Origin: JAKVCB01 sp965243695
GTDB taxonomy: Bacteria; Planctomycetota; Planctomycetia; Pirellulales; Lacipirellulaceae
Assembly: GCA_965243695.1 (NCBI GenBank)
Contig: CBDEWC010000015.1
Coordinates: forward strand, 1 to 64,000
DNA: 64,000 nucleotides
Direction of reading: 5' to 3'
The notes under the pieces are model-generated. The model ran no database searches and had not been told where the DNA came from. It saw only the letters and a list, made by a program, of their open reading frames with translations. Within the stretch, counting starts at the first letter, position 1. Every line of letters starts with the position of its first letter. Made by a program: the position numbers and the translations under genes. Shown piece by piece: positions 8,793 through 16,897 of the stretch.

Positions 8793-9938
8793 ATGAAAAT
8801 TGCTTTGGTGATAGAGCGTTTTGACCGCAGGTTGGGCGGCGCTGCGCAATGGACCCACCAGTTGGCCCAATGGCTTTTGCTACAGGGCTGCCAGGTTCAT
8901 ATTCTGGCCCGTGAATTTGGCACGGCCGAGCTTTCGCTGGCTATCGAGCCCCATTTCTTACCCGGCGGACGATCACCATTCTCGTTTGCCGTGGCAGTAG
9001 AACACGTTTTGCCAAAAATTTCCCCGGACATTACCCATGACATGGGTGCTTCCTGGTCAGGTAACGTGTTCCAACCTCACTATGGGTCCAAGTTCGCCAA
9101 CCGCGAACGCAACAATGCCAGGCGCCCAAAATGGCAACAAGGGATCCGCAAACAGGTCATTCGTCAACTCCCCCGCTATCAACATATCGACCAATTTGTC
9201 GCCCGCCAGTACGCCTCGCACCAGCGAATTTACGTCGCCCTTTCGAAGATGGTAGCCTGTGATTTTCAGCGGTATCATGGTGTGCCACCCCATTTGATTC
9301 AGGTTGTCCGAAATGGCGTTGACACAGAGAGATTCTCACCGAAAAGTTGTGCCCAGCATCGGAGTCGGATTCGAACCGATCTGAAGATCTCCGATCACGA
9401 AGTGGTCTTGTTGTTCGTGGCACATAATTTTCAGCTCAAAGGATTACCCAACCTGCTTCGCTCGCACCGCACATTAATCCAACAAGGTTATCCGGTTCGA
9501 TTAGTCGTGTGCGGAGGACGACCTCTTCGCGAACCATCTCCCAAAACGGACTTCGATGAAAGCGTTTTGATGCTAGGCCCCGTCGAAGATACCGTGCCTT
9601 TCTACGCAGCTGCCGATATCTGCGTCCATCCAACCTACTACGACGCTTGCAGCCTCGTCGTTTTAGAGGCAATGGCCTGCGGGCTGCCAACGGTCACCAC
9701 AAGGTGGAATGGTGCAGCAGAATTGATTGCTAATGGACGTGAAGGCTTTGTTATTCCCAATGCCAACGACACGGACCTGCTCGTTCAGCATCTGATGACC
9801 CTGGTAGACCCCGATTACCGAAAGACAATGGGACTGGAGGCGCGCCAGTTGATGGAGAACCATTCTATGGACCATAATTTCCAGCAATTCTGGAAAATCT
9901 ATGAGCAGTTCCTTGCGGCCCGGTCTCGGGCCGCATAG
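8793..9938 (+). CDS. GT4-family glycosyltransferase
   Basis: The 381-residue product is a two-domain GT-B enzyme that transfers sugar from a nucleotide donor. The N-terminal domain opens with KIALVIERF and a glycine-rich GGAAQWTHQ. The C-terminal domain has VVRNGVDTERF, LLFVAHNFQLKG and the donor-site EX7E region seen in DACSLVVLEAMACG and NGAAELI. The pattern resembles the LPS-core WaaG group, but the acceptor is unknown. A GGGA-type ribosome site precedes the ATG. The gene is divergent from the glycosyltransferase-P450 fusion, with a 275-base shared upstream region, so both may serve one surface-glycan or glycosylated-metabolite function. It ends just before integrase remnant 1. Confidence 0.88.
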   Translation: MKIALVIERFDRRLGGAAQWTHQLAQWLLLQGCQVHILAREFGTAELSLAIEPHFLPGGRSPFSFAVAVEHVLPKISPDITHDMGASWSGNVFQPHYGSKFANRERNNARRPKWQQGIRKQVIRQLPRYQHIDQFVARQYASHQRIYVALSKMVACDFQRYHGVPPHLIQVVRNGVDTERFSPKSCAQHRSRIRTDLKISDHEVVLLFVAHNFQLKGLPNLLRSHRTLIQQGYPVRLVVCGGRPLREPSPKTDFDESVLMLGPVEDTVPFYAAADICVHPTYYDACSLVVLEAMACGLPTVTTRWNGAAELIANGREGFVIPNANDTDLLVQHLMTLVDPDYRKTMGLEARQLMENHSMDHNFQQFWKIYEQFLAARSRAA

Positions 9939-10035
9939 CAATACTGCGTCAAAACCAACCGCAAAGATAAACGGTGTTCTGACCTTATCCCATTTTTCGT
10001 ACCACCTTGGGTGAGAAAACCAGGGTGCTCGTCTG

Positions 10036-10360
10036 TTCGAGCCGCGGCAAACCGAGCTGTCCGCACAATTCCCCCTGCATGTCGTCTGCGATTGGCTTGG
10101 CAAGAGCGCACCGATCGCCCAAAAGAACGATCTCCAGGTGACTGAGCAACACTTTGCCGAGGCCATTTCCGGAGGCGCAAAATCAGGCGCACGTTCGGCT
10201 AAAAGGGGGCGCAAAACGAGGCGCAGCACTCGTACAGAACCCTCTCGCAACCACCGGCTAAAAACAAAAGCAGCCCGGAAAAACCGGGCTGCTTTGCCAA
10301 TCGGTGCGATCCACAGCGAGTTGCTGCAATCACACCCAGTACCCCGTAGGGGAGTCGAAC
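10036..10360 (+). pseudogene. Tyrosine integrase C-terminal remnant 1
   Basis: The plus frame reads PRQTELSAQFPLHVVCDWLG then KSAPIAQKNDLQVTEQHF, the C-terminal end of a planctomycete-type tyrosine recombinase. The expected catalytic HY in the KHYLQVT motif has become ND, so even the fragment lacks the active-site Tyr. The frame runs on, antisense, through a copy of the tRNA-Glu terminator and 3' end up to 10360. Everything upstream, including the remaining catalytic Arg and His residues, is missing. The tail is nearly the same as that at 17255-17529. Confidence 0.75.
10095..10360. repeat. Repeat C copy 1, attachment-site duplicate of tRNA-Glu 3' end
   Basis: This matches 17266-17529 over about 265 bases. 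The last 90 bases (10271-10360 and 17440-17529) are identical and include the terminator and the 21 bases of the tRNA-Glu 3' end, taccccgtaggggagtcgaa plus c. At 10361 the similarity stops, and the rest of the tRNA is absent. A partial tRNA copy in direct orientation, joined to an integrase tail, is what insertion at a tRNA 3' end leaves behind. It therefore marks the junction between two inserted elements. Confidence 0.8.
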
Positions 10361-10462
10361 TAACGCAAACTTCTTCGGAAAAAACGCACGTGACGGACTT
10401 AGCAGGCGCAAAATCAGGCGCACTTTTTGACGAAACACTCTCTAGTGACCCGATTCTAAGCG

Positions 10463-10678
10463 AGCTCATCACCCTCGCACCCGCAGTTGGCGGCCAGTGT
10501 ACGTGAAGCACTCCTTCAGCAGGCCACACAGTCACTTACCAGAGGCCCCTAGAAGGGCCTCTGTGGGCGCCTGATCTGGAAGTGTGGATAGCGACACAGT
10601 TTTGCCCGCACCCCCCAGGGGTGCGTGTCGGGTCCGTAGTTGTCCGCAAAATAGTGCGCACAAAAAAAGGGGCACACC
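10463..10678 (+). repeat. Dispersed repeat B, copy 2
   Basis: This closely matches copy 1 at 5737-5936, with the same encoded tail (LAASVREALL, ending TRGP and a stop) and the same perfect hairpin (10607-10614 with 10618-10625). One extra base near 10480 puts the encoded tail out of frame with the sequence before it. It begins about 100 bases after the attachment-site duplicate, so repeat B may be the fixed left end of the element family that used this tRNA. Confidence 0.75.
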
Positions 10679-10775
10679 AAAACATGGGGTGACCCAGGGC
10701 TGGTAGCAGGATGACTTTTCACTCGACCCACCGGTTAAACTTCGACCCGGCTACGCCGGGTAAGAGGTAAAGTGG

Positions 10776-11732
10776 TTAAGGTGATAAGGGGTAAGTTCTG
10801 GCCACACGAAAACCAAGATTGGGGCTACGGAGGTCCGGTTGGTTGGCGTTTCGGAAGGCAGCACGGACGAACCTCGGAGGAATGGTGAACGCCCCGCCAC
10901 GCATCACACGGCGTGGGACGAGAGGATTGGACGAGGGCCAATCCTCCAACGTTGGACCTGTCGGATCTCTCACCACCTGCAGGCTGTCATAAAGGGCGTA
11001 CCAGTCCTGGCACCACTCCCACACGTTGCCGTGCATGTCGTACAAGTCCCAAGCGTTGGGCGTCTTGCGTCCAACTACGTGAGGACGACAGCCGTTGTAA
11101 AATAACCTCGCCACGTAGTTGTCCCTTTCATCCTTCCAAATACGAGTGCTATCGATAACAGTTTTCCCAGAATTGTTGGCAAACCAACCGGTTGTGTCCA
11201 AATGGAACGAAGTATCCCCAAAACTATAAGCCGTCGTCGTTCCCGCACGACAGGCGTATTCCCACTCGGCTTCGGTCGGCAAGCGATATTCCACCCCTTC
11301 CTGGTCGCTGAGCTTTCCGCAAAACTCCACTGCATCGTTCCAGTTCACCATTTCAACCGGTTTGGTATCGTCTTTGTGTATACTGGGACTACTACCCATC
11401 ACCCGCTGGTACTGAGCCTGTGTTACTTCATACGCGCTCAGGTAAAATGGCTTCGTGATCTTTACCAGATGTCGTGTTTCGTCGCCGAAGCGTCCCGACT
11501 CCGACTCCAGGCTCCCCATCAAAAACTCACCCGGCGGGATCAGGTTGAATTTTATGCCGACCGAGTCCGCGATTTGGACCGGTGTGCCAAGGTGATCGGC
11601 CCATGCTTTTTGATGGGCCTTGGCTTGATCGCTACCAAACGGAGCAACGGCAAGCGGTGGACCTGCTTCCGCCTCGCGACCGGCAAGGCATAACAGCACC
11701 AAGCCTACCCACAAATACGCTAAGCGGTTCAT
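10776..11732 (-). CDS. SUMF1/FGE-sulfatase domain protein, exported
   Basis: The 318-residue product begins with a signal peptide (core LAYLWVGLVLLCL, cleavage near AEAG), which decides the ATG at 11732. The body is an SUMF1 domain with IPPGEFLMGS, YEVTQAQY, RLPTEAEWEYACRAG, DMHGNVWEWCQDWY and RVMRGGAF ending in NLGFRVAR. True formylglycine-generating enzymes have a Cys pair in the last part, which is not seen here, so a binding or structural role is more likely than sulfatase maturation. The gene lies behind repeat A copy 2. A truncated, frameshifted duplicate of its 5' end lies at 13748-14009. Confidence 0.88.
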   Translation of the reverse strand: MNRLAYLWVGLVLLCLAGREAEAGPPLAVAPFGSDQAKAHQKAWADHLGTPVQIADSVGIKFNLIPPGEFLMGSLESESGRFGDETRHLVKITKPFYLSAYEVTQAQYQRVMGSSPSIHKDDTKPVEMVNWNDAVEFCGKLSDQEGVEYRLPTEAEWEYACRAGTTTAYSFGDTSFHLDTTGWFANNSGKTVIDSTRIWKDERDNYVARLFYNGCRPHVVGRKTPNAWDLYDMHGNVWEWCQDWYALYDSLQVVRDPTGPTLEDWPSSNPLVPRRVMRGGAFTIPPRFVRAAFRNANQPDLRSPNLGFRVARTYPLSP

Positions 11733-12140
11733 CGCCCCCCCCCTTTGCAAACGCTTTTACATCGGCCATATCCATCGGGTTCTATCCTACCTTGCCGGGA
11801 ATACGTCATCCACCGGATCGATATGCCGACCTGTTGAACTCGACCCACCCCCGGTAAACCGGTGGGCGTCACTGGGGACGCCGGGTGACATTCGTCAACA
11901 GGTTGTTTTGCAAGCACCACTGACCGGCTTGTCATTGTAAAGCGGTTGTCAGGCGCGGATCATCCTCTACATGGCCAAAACTAGTCCCGGTGAAAACGCG
12001 GGATGATACACCGCTATACGGCCTGCACAGGCCATCACCCGCACCGCACTCGAAGCGGTGCGGCTACCAGGGCCAAGAGGGCTAAGAGCAGCGTGGTGGG
12101 TTCTGGAACAGCAGCCGTGCCATCTGAACCGGTCGCGAGG
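11733..12140 (-). repeat. Dispersed repeat A, copy 2
   Basis: Read on the minus strand, this has a PEP-CTERM tail (12035-12110), then about 300 bases of spacer ending in a C8 run (11737-11744 on the plus strand) just before the SUMF1 start. It is the cleanest copy and serves as reference: copies at 14022-14110 and 15612-16030 differ from it by many small deletions and insertions respectively. The spacer holds no gene. It may contain the promoter for the SUMF1 gene, but none was recognised. Confidence 0.75.
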
Positions 12141-12229
12141 GCTTCAAAGTTGGTAGGATGCAGAGGTGGGCCATTGGCCCAGCGAAGCCCCATCGGGTTT
12201 GCGGCAGGCGATGCGAACCTTTATCGGTA
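12035..12229 (-). pseudogene. PEP-CTERM C-terminal remnant 2
   Basis: The frame of about 64 codons opens after a TAA near 12228, with ANPMGLRWANG and FEALATGSDGTAA, and ends in VPEPTTLLLALLALVAA and the basic tail PLRVRCG, with the stop at 12035-12037. This is a complete sorting tail with only about 40 residues of the preceding domain. The tail is nearly identical to that of the intact PEP-CTERM protein at 15957-16619, so it is probably a duplicated 3' end. Confidence 0.6.
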
Positions 12230-12550
12230 GGTGGGGACCGCGCAACGAATGCGACCGATCCTAGGGCGCTTTTGCCGGCTGGCGGGACCGATCCGAGCGG
12301 CAAACTTGAATCTGTTGAATCCTCCGTTGGGTGGTGGAGTTATGTGCTGATCATAGGTCCGTTCGTTGACTTATTATTAGCTGGCATTGGGGCACGAGCG
12401 GATAAAAACAAGGCGGAGACAACAGAAATATGACAACGCTCTCGGCAGTGGAGAGGACGTTAAGGTCAATCTCCAGACGGGCAATCAACTTGGATCGGCA
12501 AAGGGGATGACTCCAACCGTGGCGATCGCCAACTACATTTTGCTGAAACC
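12230..12550. other. Gap with a possible small membrane peptide
   Basis: There is no firm gene. A plus-strand frame ending at 12433 (up to 91 codons from 12158) finishes with a hydrophobic helix, SYVLIIGPFVDLLLAG, followed by a charged tail. This looks like a real membrane segment, but its front half is antisense to the PEP-CTERM remnant and no ribosome site was found. It could be a small protein or chance. Confidence 0.25.
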
Positions 12551-13516
12551 TTACCGAGTGATTCCAGCGGCGAAGCCAAACCCGATCAGCCCTACATCTT
12601 CAGTCTGGTTGTCTTCCACGCCGGTCCAGCGTTGCGTCTCAAACAGGGTGCGGAAGAAGCCGGTGCCGCCACAAACACACCGTTGATATTCCAGCCCGAA
12701 CTGAAGTTCCGTAATGCCGTAGCTCCCCAAACCTGTCGGTGGATCCTCATCTTTTGCATAACCGGAGCCAAACTGATAGGACTGCCGCAGGAGGCCATAG
12801 AGGGCTACGTTGCACCAGCATTGGGTGCGGATTTCAATTCCGACGACCGGCCCAATCGTGTCGGAATATTTCAAGTCATTGTCTTCATACTCAGTCCAGC
12901 GCATACCGCCGCTTACTTCGCCAAGCAAGTTGGAACCGAGCCGAAACCGACCGGCATATTCCAGGTCAATCATCTCCTGTTGCAAAACACTCTGACCAGC
13001 TACGTCATCCCAGGGGCCGTATCCAAACTCGAAATATCGGACACGGAAGGAACGTCCGCAACTGTTCATCCAGCCAATCGTGTAACGAGAGCCGGTTTTG
13101 AACCTGTTGTTGATTGTCTCGTTTGGTTCTGAACCCTGTGGACGCAACCACACTAACTGCGCGTCAAAAACAACGCCGTCGCAAGGGGTGCACCAGCAGT
13201 CGCGGCAGCAGCGGCTACCAGACCCACCACTTGCCGAAGAATTATACCCAGCCTGTACGACCTCTCCGCCTTCGACCAGGGCCAGGCGGGCCCTGACATC
13301 CGCGAGCTCAGAGTTGACCGTCATCAGCTCTTTCTCGAGACTGGCAAAGGCCGAGACCGATGCCATGTCGATGTCGATGTCGTGGTGTGAATTTAACTGG
13401 ATACGTTCGCCCGGGAATCGGTTGATGTCAGAGAAAATTTCTTCCGCAGTACCCGACTGCACTCCGAGCAGAATGACACCCATGGCAACGCACGTTGAAA
13501 AATGTACAGTACGCAC
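12551..13516 (-). CDS. Lpg1974-like outer-membrane beta-barrel protein
   Basis: The 321-residue product starts at a GTG with a strong AAGGAGG ribosome site seven bases upstream, followed by a signal peptide ending near GTAEE. Residues 50-85 form a short coiled coil, and a Cys-rich turn (CCRDCWCTPC) precedes the barrel. The barrel region begins with DAQLVWLRPQG and shows alternating aromatic strands (FRVRYFEFGYG, GGMRWTEYE) ending in GFGFAAGITR, as in Lpg1974-type pore proteins. Outer-membrane location follows from the family. It is intact and carries its own promoter region between 13517 and 13747. It sits between two copies of SUMF1 sequence. Confidence 0.8.
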   Translation of the reverse strand: MRTVHFSTCVAMGVILLGVQSGTAEEIFSDINRFPGERIQLNSHHDIDIDMASVSAFASLEKELMTVNSELADVRARLALVEGGEVVQAGYNSSASGGSGSRCCRDCWCTPCDGVVFDAQLVWLRPQGSEPNETINNRFKTGSRYTIGWMNSCGRSFRVRYFEFGYGPWDDVAGQSVLQQEMIDLEYAGRFRLGSNLLGEVSGGMRWTEYEDNDLKYSDTIGPVVGIEIRTQCWCNVALYGLLRQSYQFGSGYAKDEDPPTGLGSYGITELQFGLEYQRCVCGGTGFFRTLFETQRWTGVEDNQTEDVGLIGFGFAAGITR

Positions 13517-13747
13517 TGAAAGTCCTCCTTGTTACACCTGCGTCGACAACGCGAACCCAGTCGGCTGCGACGCGCATCCATCCGTGAACGTAAGTGAAAA
13601 ATCTGTGAGATATCTGGGCCCGGGTGCCATTCCAGCTGACTGCGGGTTTGCCGTGTCGTGCTTGTTGTAAAAAAGACCGGTAGCCCAGTCAGTAAACTCG
13701 AGTTTTTCCGGCCACCAGCATCAATTTTTGCCGGTTGGCCGCGCAAC

Positions 13748-14009
13748 TTAATTCAACCCGCACATTTTCCGCCCCGCCTCCGACTTCGGGCTCCCCATCA
13801 CAAACTCGCCCGGCGGGATCAGGTTGAATTTTATGCCGACCGAGTCCGTGATTTGGACCGGTGTGCCAAGGTGATCGGCCCATGCTTTTTGATGGGCCTT
13901 GGCTTGATCGCTACCAAACGGAGCAACGGCAAGCGGTGGACCTGCTTCCGCCTCGCGACCCAAGGCATAACAGCACCAAGCCTACCCACAAATACGCTAA
14001 GCGGTTCAT
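13748..14009 (-). pseudogene. Truncated duplicate of the SUMF1 gene 5' end
   Basis: This is nearly identical to the first 80 codons of the gene at 10776-11732, starting with the same MNRLAYLWVG, but two bases are missing in the signal peptide region (ccttgccggtcg has become ccttgggtcg), which shifts the frame. The similarity ends after GEFVMGSPKSEAGR, where a foreign stretch and stop follow. The duplicated block also includes the degraded repeat A upstream (14022-14110), so promoter, start and N-terminus were copied together. Confidence 0.85.
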
Positions 14010-14021
14010 GCTTTTTGCAAA

Positions 14022-14110
14022 CGCCTTGGCTTACATCGGCCATATCCAAACCTTGCCGGGAATACGTCATCCACCGGAGATATGCCGACCTGTTGGCGGT
14101 AAACCGGTGG
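14022..14110 (-). repeat. Dispersed repeat A, copy 3 (partial, with deletions)
   Basis: This matches the gene-proximal end of copy 2 but lacks short blocks, for example the tcgggttctatcc after ggccatatcc and the aactcgacccacccc after gacctgtt. It leads into the SUMF1 pseudogene exactly as copy 2 leads into the intact gene. Confidence 0.7.
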
Positions 14111-14450
14111 CACGCTTGCGATATTTTGCTTTCCTGGGGATATCTTGTGGCGTCATAGCTATCCCTCGCAGCCCGATGAGGGCGGTCCCGTGCTCGAACG
14201 TCACTTCGCCGCATTGGCGCTTCGCCGAGCAGGGACCAGAATAGAAGAACGCGAAGACCCTTTGAAGCCGTACGCCCTCCCAGTAACAAGTTGCCGAATC
14301 CATCATCTTTAACCAGTTGGCGGTCATGTTGTGTTTGCTTTTGACAACACAAGTCACGGCCTTTGAATACCGCACCTTGCGATCCTTTGAATTGCGGCCG
14401 AACCGGCCTGCATGCCATGCGTAACGCGTGCCGCCAATGGTGATGTTCTA
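14067..14450 (-). pseudogene. Unidentified coding remnant
   Basis: A minus frame of about 127 codons is open after a TAG near 14451 and lacks a start. It has protein-like composition, with GGTRYAWHAGRFGRN, AVTCVVKSKHNMTANW and YWEGVRLQRVFAFFY. Its last residues run into repeat A copy 3, so the original 3' end is gone. No family was recognised. It faces away from the truncated sialidase that starts on the other side, as if two broken genes were joined at about 14450. Confidence 0.35.
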
Positions 14451-14487
14451 GTGGCCTTTAGCAAAGCGCTTTTTAGCGAAACTCACT

Positions 14488-15441
14488 GTGTCCCAGGATG
14501 GAGGAGCTACCTGGTCGAACCAAGGAATGTATGGCGATAATCCCGGTGTCACCATCCAAGTCGGCAACGGTATTCAGACGCTTTCTAACGGTGACATTCT
14601 CCTGCCGCTAAGCCCGTGCTTGTGGCCCAAGGCAAAAGATGCCGATCCCAATGAGATCAGACCACACCTGGTGTATGATATGAATGCCGTTAAGTCACGA
14701 CCAGAATACTGGCGCATTACATGGTTGGCCAGATCACGCGACAATGGCAATACCTGGTCACTCTCGAAACTCGACTTTTACAATAATTTCCAATTCGGTC
14801 GCATCTGGGAAACGGGCAATGGGCAACTGATACTGCCTGGATATGGCTGGTTTGTCGAATCAAGCGATCTCGGCCACAGCTGGGGACCTCAGATCTGGCT
14901 AACCGACAACGAGAAATACCGTAACGAAACCAATGTCGTGGAAGCGGACGATGGCACGCTCATAGCGCTGGTTCGGGGCGGGGGTGGTCACGATCCGAAT
15001 GCAGTGGACCCGCCGCGACGCGCTTTCGGTATTCAATACTCTCAAGACGGCGGACAGAGTTGGACGCCGCCAAAGTTCGCTGGCATTCAGGGCAAGATGC
15101 CTGACCTCCTCGTGCTGCCTTCCGGACGGATTCTCATGGTCGTCGGCGCCGAGGGGCTGAGCGATGGCAGCGAAATATGGCGCCAAACCGACCGCTTCTC
15201 ATTCTGCACGTTGTTTTACAGTGATGACCACGGACAAACCTGGCATCGCGATCTGCCCTTGGCCCAGGTGCAACCAGGCAGCAGTGTTGTGCCTTCGGAC
15301 AGTCCGGGCTTGTGCCAACTGGACGATGGCCGAATCCTTGTCGTGTGCCAGGCCGCGGATCGATCCAAGGCCGGGCATTCGCTCTTTGGGTATCACCTCG
15401 GCATGTCGGTTATGGGGACTATCATTGAGCCACACCCATGA
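14488..15441 (+). CDS. Sialidase-family beta-propeller, N-terminally truncated
   Basis: The frame gives 317 residues from a GTG at 14488 and stays open back to about 14452. Five Asp boxes of the SxDxGxTW type are visible: SQDGGATW at the start, SRDNGNTW, SSDLGHSW, SQDGGQSW and SDDHGQTW. NETNVVEADDGTLIALVRG and QLDDGRILVV are typical of exo-sialidases. The normal N-terminus, with signal peptide and first Arg of the catalytic triad, is absent and replaced by an unrelated junction, so activity is doubtful. It could be a pseudogene although the remaining frame is clean. It may once have been an exported glycan-degrading enzyme, fitting the GH42-like enzyme at the left edge. Confidence 0.75.
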   Translation: MSQDGGATWSNQGMYGDNPGVTIQVGNGIQTLSNGDILLPLSPCLWPKAKDADPNEIRPHLVYDMNAVKSRPEYWRITWLARSRDNGNTWSLSKLDFYNNFQFGRIWETGNGQLILPGYGWFVESSDLGHSWGPQIWLTDNEKYRNETNVVEADDGTLIALVRGGGGHDPNAVDPPRRAFGIQYSQDGGQSWTPPKFAGIQGKMPDLLVLPSGRILMVVGAEGLSDGSEIWRQTDRFSFCTLFYSDDHGQTWHRDLPLAQVQPGSSVVPSDSPGLCQLDDGRILVVCQAADRSKAGHSLFGYHLGMSVMGTIIEPHP

Positions 15442-15611
15442 TGGACGAACGAGCATGTCGGTATTGAGCAAAAACGATCACCAAAAACGGATTTTATCAA
15501 ATTGGCACGCCCTGTTCAGCGTTGACTTGCAACTCGCACTCCAGCGCCGTCTTGAATGTCGCCGAGTTCCAGAACACCTTTGCGAAAAAAGGCGCCGCGG
15601 TTTCGTACGCC
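15442..15611 (-). other. Gap with a short coding remnant
   Basis: A minus frame ending at 15497-15499 reads ETAAPFFAKVFWNSATFKTA and ends in NAEQGVPI, which looks like the C-terminus of a lost protein of unknown family. It runs back into repeat A copy 4 with no start codon. Nothing else is visible. Confidence 0.25.
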
Positions 15612-16030
15612 GAGCCCATTGCGAACAGCGGCATATCCATCGGGTTCTAATCCTACCTTGCCGGGAGTCGTCCTTCGGGGTCGATACCTCCCAGGTCATC
15701 CACCGGATCGATATGCCGACCTGTGCGGCCCTGAACTCGACCCACCCCCGGTAAACCGGTGGGCGTCACTGGGGACGCCAGGGTGACCAATTCGTCAACA
15801 GGTTGTTTCTGCTAAGCACCATCCTGACCGGCTTGTCATTGTATGCGCCAGACAGCGGTTGTCAGGGCCCGCGGATCATCCTCTACATGGCCAAAACTAG
15901 TCCACGGTGAAAACGCAAGTGTGGATGATACACCGCTATACGGCCTGCACAGGCCATCACCCGCACCGCACTCGAAGCGGTGCGGCAGTCAGGGCCAAGA
16001 GGGCCAAGAGGAGGGTGGTGGGTTCTGGGA
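15612..16030 (-). repeat. Dispersed repeat A, copy 4 (with insertions)
   Basis: It covers the same sequence as copy 2, but with short insertions at several places, such as around 15665-15690, 15722-15730 and 15847-15855. Its end is the PEP-CTERM tail of the intact gene at 15957-16619, so this copy shows the natural context of the repeat: the 3' end of a PEP-CTERM gene and what follows it. Confidence 0.75.
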
Positions 16031-16619
16031 TAAGCGTCCATCCTGCGGCTACGGGATCAAAAACAAAAGCAGGGCCGCCGCACTCGGGGCACTCTATCCA
16101 CGAATTCGAGAAGTTTGTGAATTTGTCGTAATATGGGAGCCCGATAACTGTTCCAAGACTGGAGGTGTAGGATAGGTTTGCGCGACGCAAATCCGCGCCG
16201 GTCAAATTCGTGCTCTCCAGGTCGGTCCACGACAGGTGTGCCCGGGACAGGTCTGCATGGGACAGGTCCGTGCCGAGCAGGACCGAGTCGCGCAGGTCCG
16301 CTCCCGACAGGTTTGCACCCACCAAAGTTGCACCTGTCAGGTCGGTACCGGTCAGGTTGGCACTTGAGAGGTCTGCTCCGCGCAGATCCACCCCCTTGAG
16401 GTTTGCGCCGGTCAAGTCGGCATCATGCAGGTACGCATCAGTCAGGTTCCCTCCTTCAGAGTTTACGTACTGTTCCAGGTCAGGCCCTGAATAAAGGTGG
16501 TCGCCCCCATGCACGTTCTGTATCGGGTTAATGACCGCACCCCCCTGCTGCAGATACGACGCGGCATCGACGGAGGTTGCCGTCAAAACGGTGAGAAATA
16601 ACATTGTGAACTGACGCAT
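15957..16619 (-). CDS. Pentapeptide-repeat protein with PEP-CTERM tail
   Basis: The 220-residue product has a signal peptide (MRQFTMLFLTVLTATSV), an AGGAGGA ribosome site before the ATG, and about 20 pentapeptide units of the A(D/N)Lxx type at residues 58-150, such as ADLTGANLKGVDLRGADLSS. These fold as a right-handed four-sided helix. A linker with CPEC follows, then IPEPTTLLLALLALTAA and a basic tail, the PEP-CTERM signal for exosortase-dependent export to the cell surface. The exosortase is not in this window. It is the only intact protein among the four PEP-CTERM tails here. The function beyond surface display is unknown. Confidence 0.88.
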   Translation of the reverse strand: MRQFTMLFLTVLTATSVDAASYLQQGGAVINPIQNVHGGDHLYSGPDLEQYVNSEGGNLTDAYLHDADLTGANLKGVDLRGADLSSANLTGTDLTGATLVGANLSGADLRDSVLLGTDLSHADLSRAHLSWTDLESTNLTGADLRRANLSYTSSLGTVIGLPYYDKFTNFSNSWIECPECGGPAFVFDPVAAGWTLIPEPTTLLLALLALTAAPLRVRCG

Positions 16620-16708
16620 TAGCTTCCTCCTGTTTATTAGCTACTAATTGGTCACCGGCAGTGCGTCCAATACACTAGCCAGTATGCCCCGCCCCGAGGG
16701 CGGGGGCA

Positions 16709-16775
16709 AGGTTTTGCCCGCAGCCCCCCATAGGGCTGCGAGGTACCCTGGTTATCTCCAAAAAAGTGCGCAGAG
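16709..16775 (+). repeat. Repeat B, partial copy 3 with covarying hairpin
   Basis: This keeps the block gttttgcccgca, the hairpin and the following ggttatctccaaaaaagtgcgc. The stem is CGCAGCCC (16719-16726) with GGGCTGCG (16733-16740), where copies 1 and 2 have CGCACCCC with GGGGTGCG. The encoded tail of copies 1 and 2 is absent. Confidence 0.6.
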
Positions 16776-16897
16776 AATTTTTACAAACCGAAGTCCTCAC
16801 CCTATGGCATAAACCCCGACAGGCATCGCTTTACGATGCCACTTCCGAGAGTTTATACTCATGGTCTCATCTGAACTTCACGCTGGAGGTAGCGGTC

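Noticed and set aside
9663..10535. Minus-strand open frame of 290 codons
   Set aside because: It runs antisense through the GT4 gene and integrase remnant 1 and crosses two repeats, so it is chance.
10776..11732. Formylglycine-generating enzyme acting on sulfatases
   Set aside because: The two C-terminal active-site Cys are absent and no sulfatase gene is in the window.
13831..14418. Minus-strand open frame of 195 codons
   Set aside because: It spans the SUMF1 pseudogene, repeat A and the unknown remnant in a different frame from each; no protein-like motifs.
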